A stretch of DNA of 9,645 nt, taken from positions 1 through 9,645 of the forward strand of contig DAOVWW010000034.1 of assembly GCA_030636465.1 (NCBI GenBank), written 5' to 3'. The position numbers and the translations under genes are program-made. Of this stretch, positions 7,728-9,645 are shown in pieces. The notes beneath the pieces were generated by a model. The model was not told where the DNA came from. It was given only the letters and a program-made list of their open reading frames with translations, and made no database searches. Numbering within the stretch: position 1 is the first letter of the stretch; each line of letters begins with the position of its first letter. This DNA is from Gammaproteobacteria bacterium. GTDB taxonomy: Bacteria; Pseudomonadota; Gammaproteobacteria; BMS3Bbin11.

Positions 7728-8914
7728 TGCAAAAGAGTTTTATGTCGCTAGCTGTATTGTTGATGGTGTTTTCATCAACAGCTCATGCACTAAGTTGGCG
7801 CGGTAATGTTACCGTACAGGAAAGGCTATTTTTTAAAGATCCGGAAGACTCCAGACAGCATGGTAATAATTTATCAGTAGCGGCGCAGCCTGAGATGTAT
7901 CATGAATGGGCTGACGGTAAGCAGAACATAAGCTTTATTCCTTTTGTTCGTCTTGATCAGGGCGATGATGAGCGTACTCATGCAGATATCAGGGAGCTGG
8001 CCTGGTCATATATCGCCCGAGACTATGAATGGACGGTCGGTCTAAGCAAGGTTTACTGGGGTGTTACGGAGTCACAGCATCTGGTTGATATCATTAACCA
8101 GACGGATCTCATTGAGGACTTTGATGGGGAAGAAAAACTCGGGCAGCCCATGGCCAAACTTGCACTTATCCGAGATTGGGGAACGGTAGACCTGTTTGTC
8201 CTGCCCGGGTTTAGAGAGCGCACATTTTCAGGTGTAAAGGGTCGTCCCCGTATTATTGCCCGTGTAGAAAAAGACCTGACCAGTTATGAATCATCTCAGC
8301 AAGATAAACATGTCGATCTGGCTGCCAGGTGGTCACATGCTATTGGAGATATGGATATAGGTCTATCATGGTTCCACGGTACCAGCAGGGATCCTATTTT
8401 ATCGCCAACGCAATACAATGGAGAGATCGTGTTACAGCCCTTTTACCAGATCATAGATCAGGCTGGTCTGGATATGCAGTTAACCCGGGGCAGCTGGTTG
8501 TGGAAGCTTGAGGCCATTAGCCTTAATGGTAACTACGAAAAGTATCAGCGAGCCACGGGCGGTTTCGAATATACTTTTTATGGCCTCGCAGGCAGCGCTG
8601 CTGATCTGGGTCTGGTAACAGAGTACCTCTATGATTCCCGCGGTGAGCTGGCAACCACGCCGTTTGAGGATGACATCATGCTCGGTTTCAGGTTAACGCT
8701 TAACGATGAGCAGAGCACCGATGCATTGCTTGGCGTCATCAAGGACACACATGACGACAGTTACCTGATCAGCCTGGAAGCCAGTCGAAGGTTAGGCGAT
8801 AGCTTGAAATTATCAATACAGGCCAGTAAGTTTCTCGTCGACGGACTCGACCAGTCATTAAAATCCTTTGCTAAAGATGATTTGCTGCAGCTAGAACTTG
8901 GGTATTATTTCTGA
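7727..8914 (+). CDS. Predicted outer-membrane beta-barrel protein, family not recognised
   Basis: The 395-residue protein starts with a signal peptide (hydrophobic 5-18, AHA at 19-21 as cleavage site) and ends in LQLELGYYF, an alternating strand with C-terminal Phe as in BamA-recognised outer-membrane barrels. Between them are many short amphipathic strands with aromatic ends, for example ELAWSYIARDYEWTVGLSKV (94-113), VDLAARWSHAIG (198-209) and LMLGFRLTL-like segments near 320, with Asp/Gly-rich turns. There are no cysteines. Size and context resemble the DUF1302/DUF1329-type barrel-plus-carrier pairs found beside MMPL transporters in other Gammaproteobacteria, but I cannot assign it to that family by eye. 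The ATG overlaps the preceding stop (TAATG at 7725-7729), implying translational coupling. Likely role: outer-membrane acceptor or channel for whatever the transporter and LolA-like protein deliver. Confidence 0.75.
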   Translation: MQKSFMSLAVLLMVFSSTAHALSWRGNVTVQERLFFKDPEDSRQHGNNLSVAAQPEMYHEWADGKQNISFIPFVRLDQGDDERTHADIRELAWSYIARDYEWTVGLSKVYWGVTESQHLVDIINQTDLIEDFDGEEKLGQPMAKLALIRDWGTVDLFVLPGFRERTFSGVKGRPRIIARVEKDLTSYESSQQDKHVDLAARWSHAIGDMDIGLSWFHGTSRDPILSPTQYNGEIVLQPFYQIIDQAGLDMQLTRGSWLWKLEAISLNGNYEKYQRATGGFEYTFYGLAGSAADLGLVTEYLYDSRGELATTPFEDDIMLGFRLTLNDEQSTDALLGVIKDTHDDSYLISLEASRRLGDSLKLSIQASKFLVDGLDQSLKSFAKDDLLQLELGYYF

Positions 8915-8925
8915 AATCAGTTCCA

Positions 8926-8966
8926 AGTAGCCGGGGTCAGACCCGGCTACTCACGGCTCTGACCCC
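8926..8966. repeat. Overlapping, mutually exclusive inverted repeats (REP/RAYT-palindrome-like)
   Basis: Two perfect inverted repeats share sequence. AGTAGCCGGG (8926-8935) pairs with CCCGGCTACT (8942-8951) around a 6-base loop. GGGGTCAGA (8933-8941) pairs with TCTGACCCC (8958-8966) around a 16-base loop. Only one can form at a time. The outer GGGGTCAGA/TCTGACCCC ends are like palindromes that are common between genes in Gammaproteobacteria and that I associate with REP-associated (RAYT/Y1-type) transposases. It lies 11 bases after the barrel gene and before the terminator. No transposase is in the window. Confidence 0.55.
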
Positions 8967-8986
8967 TTCGAAGCAAAAGCCCAAAC

Positions 8987-9023
8987 AAAAAGGCCCGTGT
9001 GGAAATCCACACGGGCCTTTTTT
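8987..9023. terminator. Strong bidirectional rho-independent terminator between convergent genes
   Basis: AAAAAGGCCCGTGTGG (8987-9002) pairs perfectly over 16 bases with CCACACGGGCCTTTTT (9007-9022) around the loop AAAT, and both strands run into a T tract. On the plus strand it ends the operon that closes at 8914; on the minus strand it ends the gene at 9049-9552. Confidence 0.88.
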
Positions 9024-9049
9024 ATAAAAACCTTTTAAAGGGTTTTTAT
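9024..9049 (-). terminator. Possible weak first terminator of the sulfur-globule-like gene
   Basis: ATAAAAACC (9024-9032) and GGTTTTTAT (9041-9049) are perfect 9-base arms around an 8-base loop, touching the stop codon of the minus-strand gene. The stem is AT-rich and weak; read leftward its 3' arm is T-rich. An alternative shorter stem CCTTT-T-AAAGG (9031-9041) competes. The strong hairpin at 8987-9023 follows on that strand. Confidence 0.35.
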
Positions 9050-9552
9050 TATTTTGCAGCTGGAGCGGCTGGTGCAGCAGGTGCCCGCATCATAGGAGCC
9101 TGGCCGTAACCATAAGGTGCGCCATATCCGTAAGGTGCGCCATAGCCACGGTTTCCGTAGCTGTTGCCACCGTAGTAGTTACCACGGGTGTTGCCACGGT
9201 AGTCATTGTAACCACGACCATATGCATCACCAGAACCGTTGCCGTATCCTGAACCGTAACCACGGCCTTCACCACGTCCGCGACCACGTCCGCTACCTTT
9301 AAAGCTCATGTTGAATTCGCCATCAACGTCGCCGTCCATGTCGCCGTCAGCACTGCCACGTGTATCACCACGGCCTCTAGTATTGCCAGAGCCATAGCCA
9401 GAACCATCGCCACGGCTATAACCGTAACCGTCGCCATAGCCAGAACCGTTACCATAACCAGAATTATTGTCGTAGCCGTTACCCCAAAAAGCTGAAGAAG
9501 CAGCTGACATGCTCATAAGAGCAGCAATTGATACAATTTGTACGAGTTTCAT
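9049..9552 (-). CDS. Secreted Gly/Tyr/Asn-rich protein, sulfur globule protein family
   Basis: The 167-residue precursor has a signal peptide (1-21, ASSA before FWGNG). The mature part is low in complexity: YG/GN repeats (22-57), an Arg/Asp linker, the acidic stretch [20 protein letters not shown] (67-86), a GRGRGRG run (88-94), a second Tyr-Gly region (98-150) including [13 protein letters not shown], and a Pro/Ala tail ending APAAPAAK. There is no cysteine. This composition, the FW at the mature start, the central [12 protein letters not shown] stretch and the PYGY/PA-rich end recall the sulfur globule proteins that coat periplasmic sulfur droplets in purple and colourless sulfur bacteria. 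A GGAG site (9561-9564) lies 8 bases before the ATG. No sulfur-oxidation gene is nearby in the window, so the role is inferred from composition; another structural or surface Gly-rich protein is possible. Confidence 0.72.
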   Translation of the reverse strand: MKLVQIVSIAALMSMSAASSAFWGNGYDNNSGYGNGSGYGDGYGYSRGDGSGYGSGNTRGRGDTRGSADGDMDGDVDGEFNMSFKGSGRGRGRGEGRGYGSGYGNGSGDAYGRGYNDYRGNTRGNYYGGNSYGNRGYGAPYGYGAPYGYGQAPMMRAPAAPAAPAAK

Positions 9553-9645
9553 TAGAAGTACTCCAAATCAAAGTTAATATTTATTACCGGAATCCCCATA
9601 GCAATGATTTTCCGGGTGGTCTTTCCTGCATTCGCCATGTGGGTA
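9553..9645 (-). promoter_or_regulatory. Upstream region of the sulfur-globule-like gene
   Basis: Reading leftward, an AT-rich stretch (about 9571-9586) lies just before the ribosome site and may hold the -10 element, but no clear -35/-10 pair can be fixed. CCGGAA (9587-9592) and TTCCGG (9610-9615) form a short inverted repeat with 17 bases between arms, a possible operator. No coding region is seen to the right edge. Confidence 0.3.

Noticed and set aside
8329..8511. A 60-codon plus-strand frame inside the barrel gene
   Set aside because: It is out of frame within a gene with an intact signal peptide and C-terminal strand, and has no ribosome site I can see.
9100..9300. Repeated short motifs as a CRISPR array or minisatellite
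   Set aside because: The repeats are irregular and in phase with Gly-Tyr and Gly-Asn codons; there are no uniform repeats with unique spacers.
9090..9302. His- or Val/Thr-rich open frames on both strands within the Gly-rich gene
   Set aside because: These arise from the repetitive GGN/TAY codons read in other frames; only the 9049-9552 frame has a signal peptide and ribosome site.
9616..9645. Possible sigma-54 (-24/-12) promoter for the Gly-rich gene
   Set aside because: Read on the minus strand, TGGCGAATGCAGGAAAG has the TGGC but not the GC at the required distance, so the consensus is not met.

Overview
The window reads as chromosomal DNA from a gammaproteobacterium that probably oxidises reduced sulfur. 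The evidence is a type II citrate synthase and a quinolinate synthase of proteobacterial type, two outer-membrane/periplasmic proteins with Gram-negative signal peptides, and at the right end a secreted Gly/Tyr-rich protein that looks like the sulfur globule envelope proteins of sulfur-storing Gammaproteobacteria. No phage, transposase, CRISPR array, tRNA or rRNA is visible. The species cannot be named from this sequence.

Layout, left to right. Bases 1-272 hold the first 90 codons of a gene on the minus strand that runs off the left edge and resembles a glycosyltransferase. It diverges from nadA (380-1483, +; NAD biosynthesis). After a 137-base gap with an extended -10 promoter comes gltA (1621-2922, +; citrate synthase), followed 24 bases later by an HPP-family membrane protein (2947-3855, +) with an unusual C-terminal domain. 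A 137-base gap (3856-3992) packed with inverted repeats, including one perfect 17-base-arm palindrome, leads into the second block.

The second block (3993-8914, +) is a compact four-gene operon: a TetR-family regulator, a 12-TM RND/MMPL-family transporter, a periplasmic LolA-like protein and a predicted outer-membrane beta-barrel. The last three genes overlap each other (32 bases, then 1 base), so they are probably translationally coupled. Together they could form an envelope-spanning route: inner-membrane pump, periplasmic lipid-binding carrier, outer-membrane acceptor or pore, switched by the TetR protein. The cargo is unknown; a lipid or other hydrophobic molecule is the natural guess. This is the most interesting system in the window.

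The operon ends at two overlapping, mutually exclusive inverted repeats (8926-8966, REP/RAYT-palindrome-like) and a very strong bidirectional terminator (8987-9023), which also serves the convergent sulfur-globule-like gene (9049-9552, -). The last 93 bases are the upstream region of that gene.
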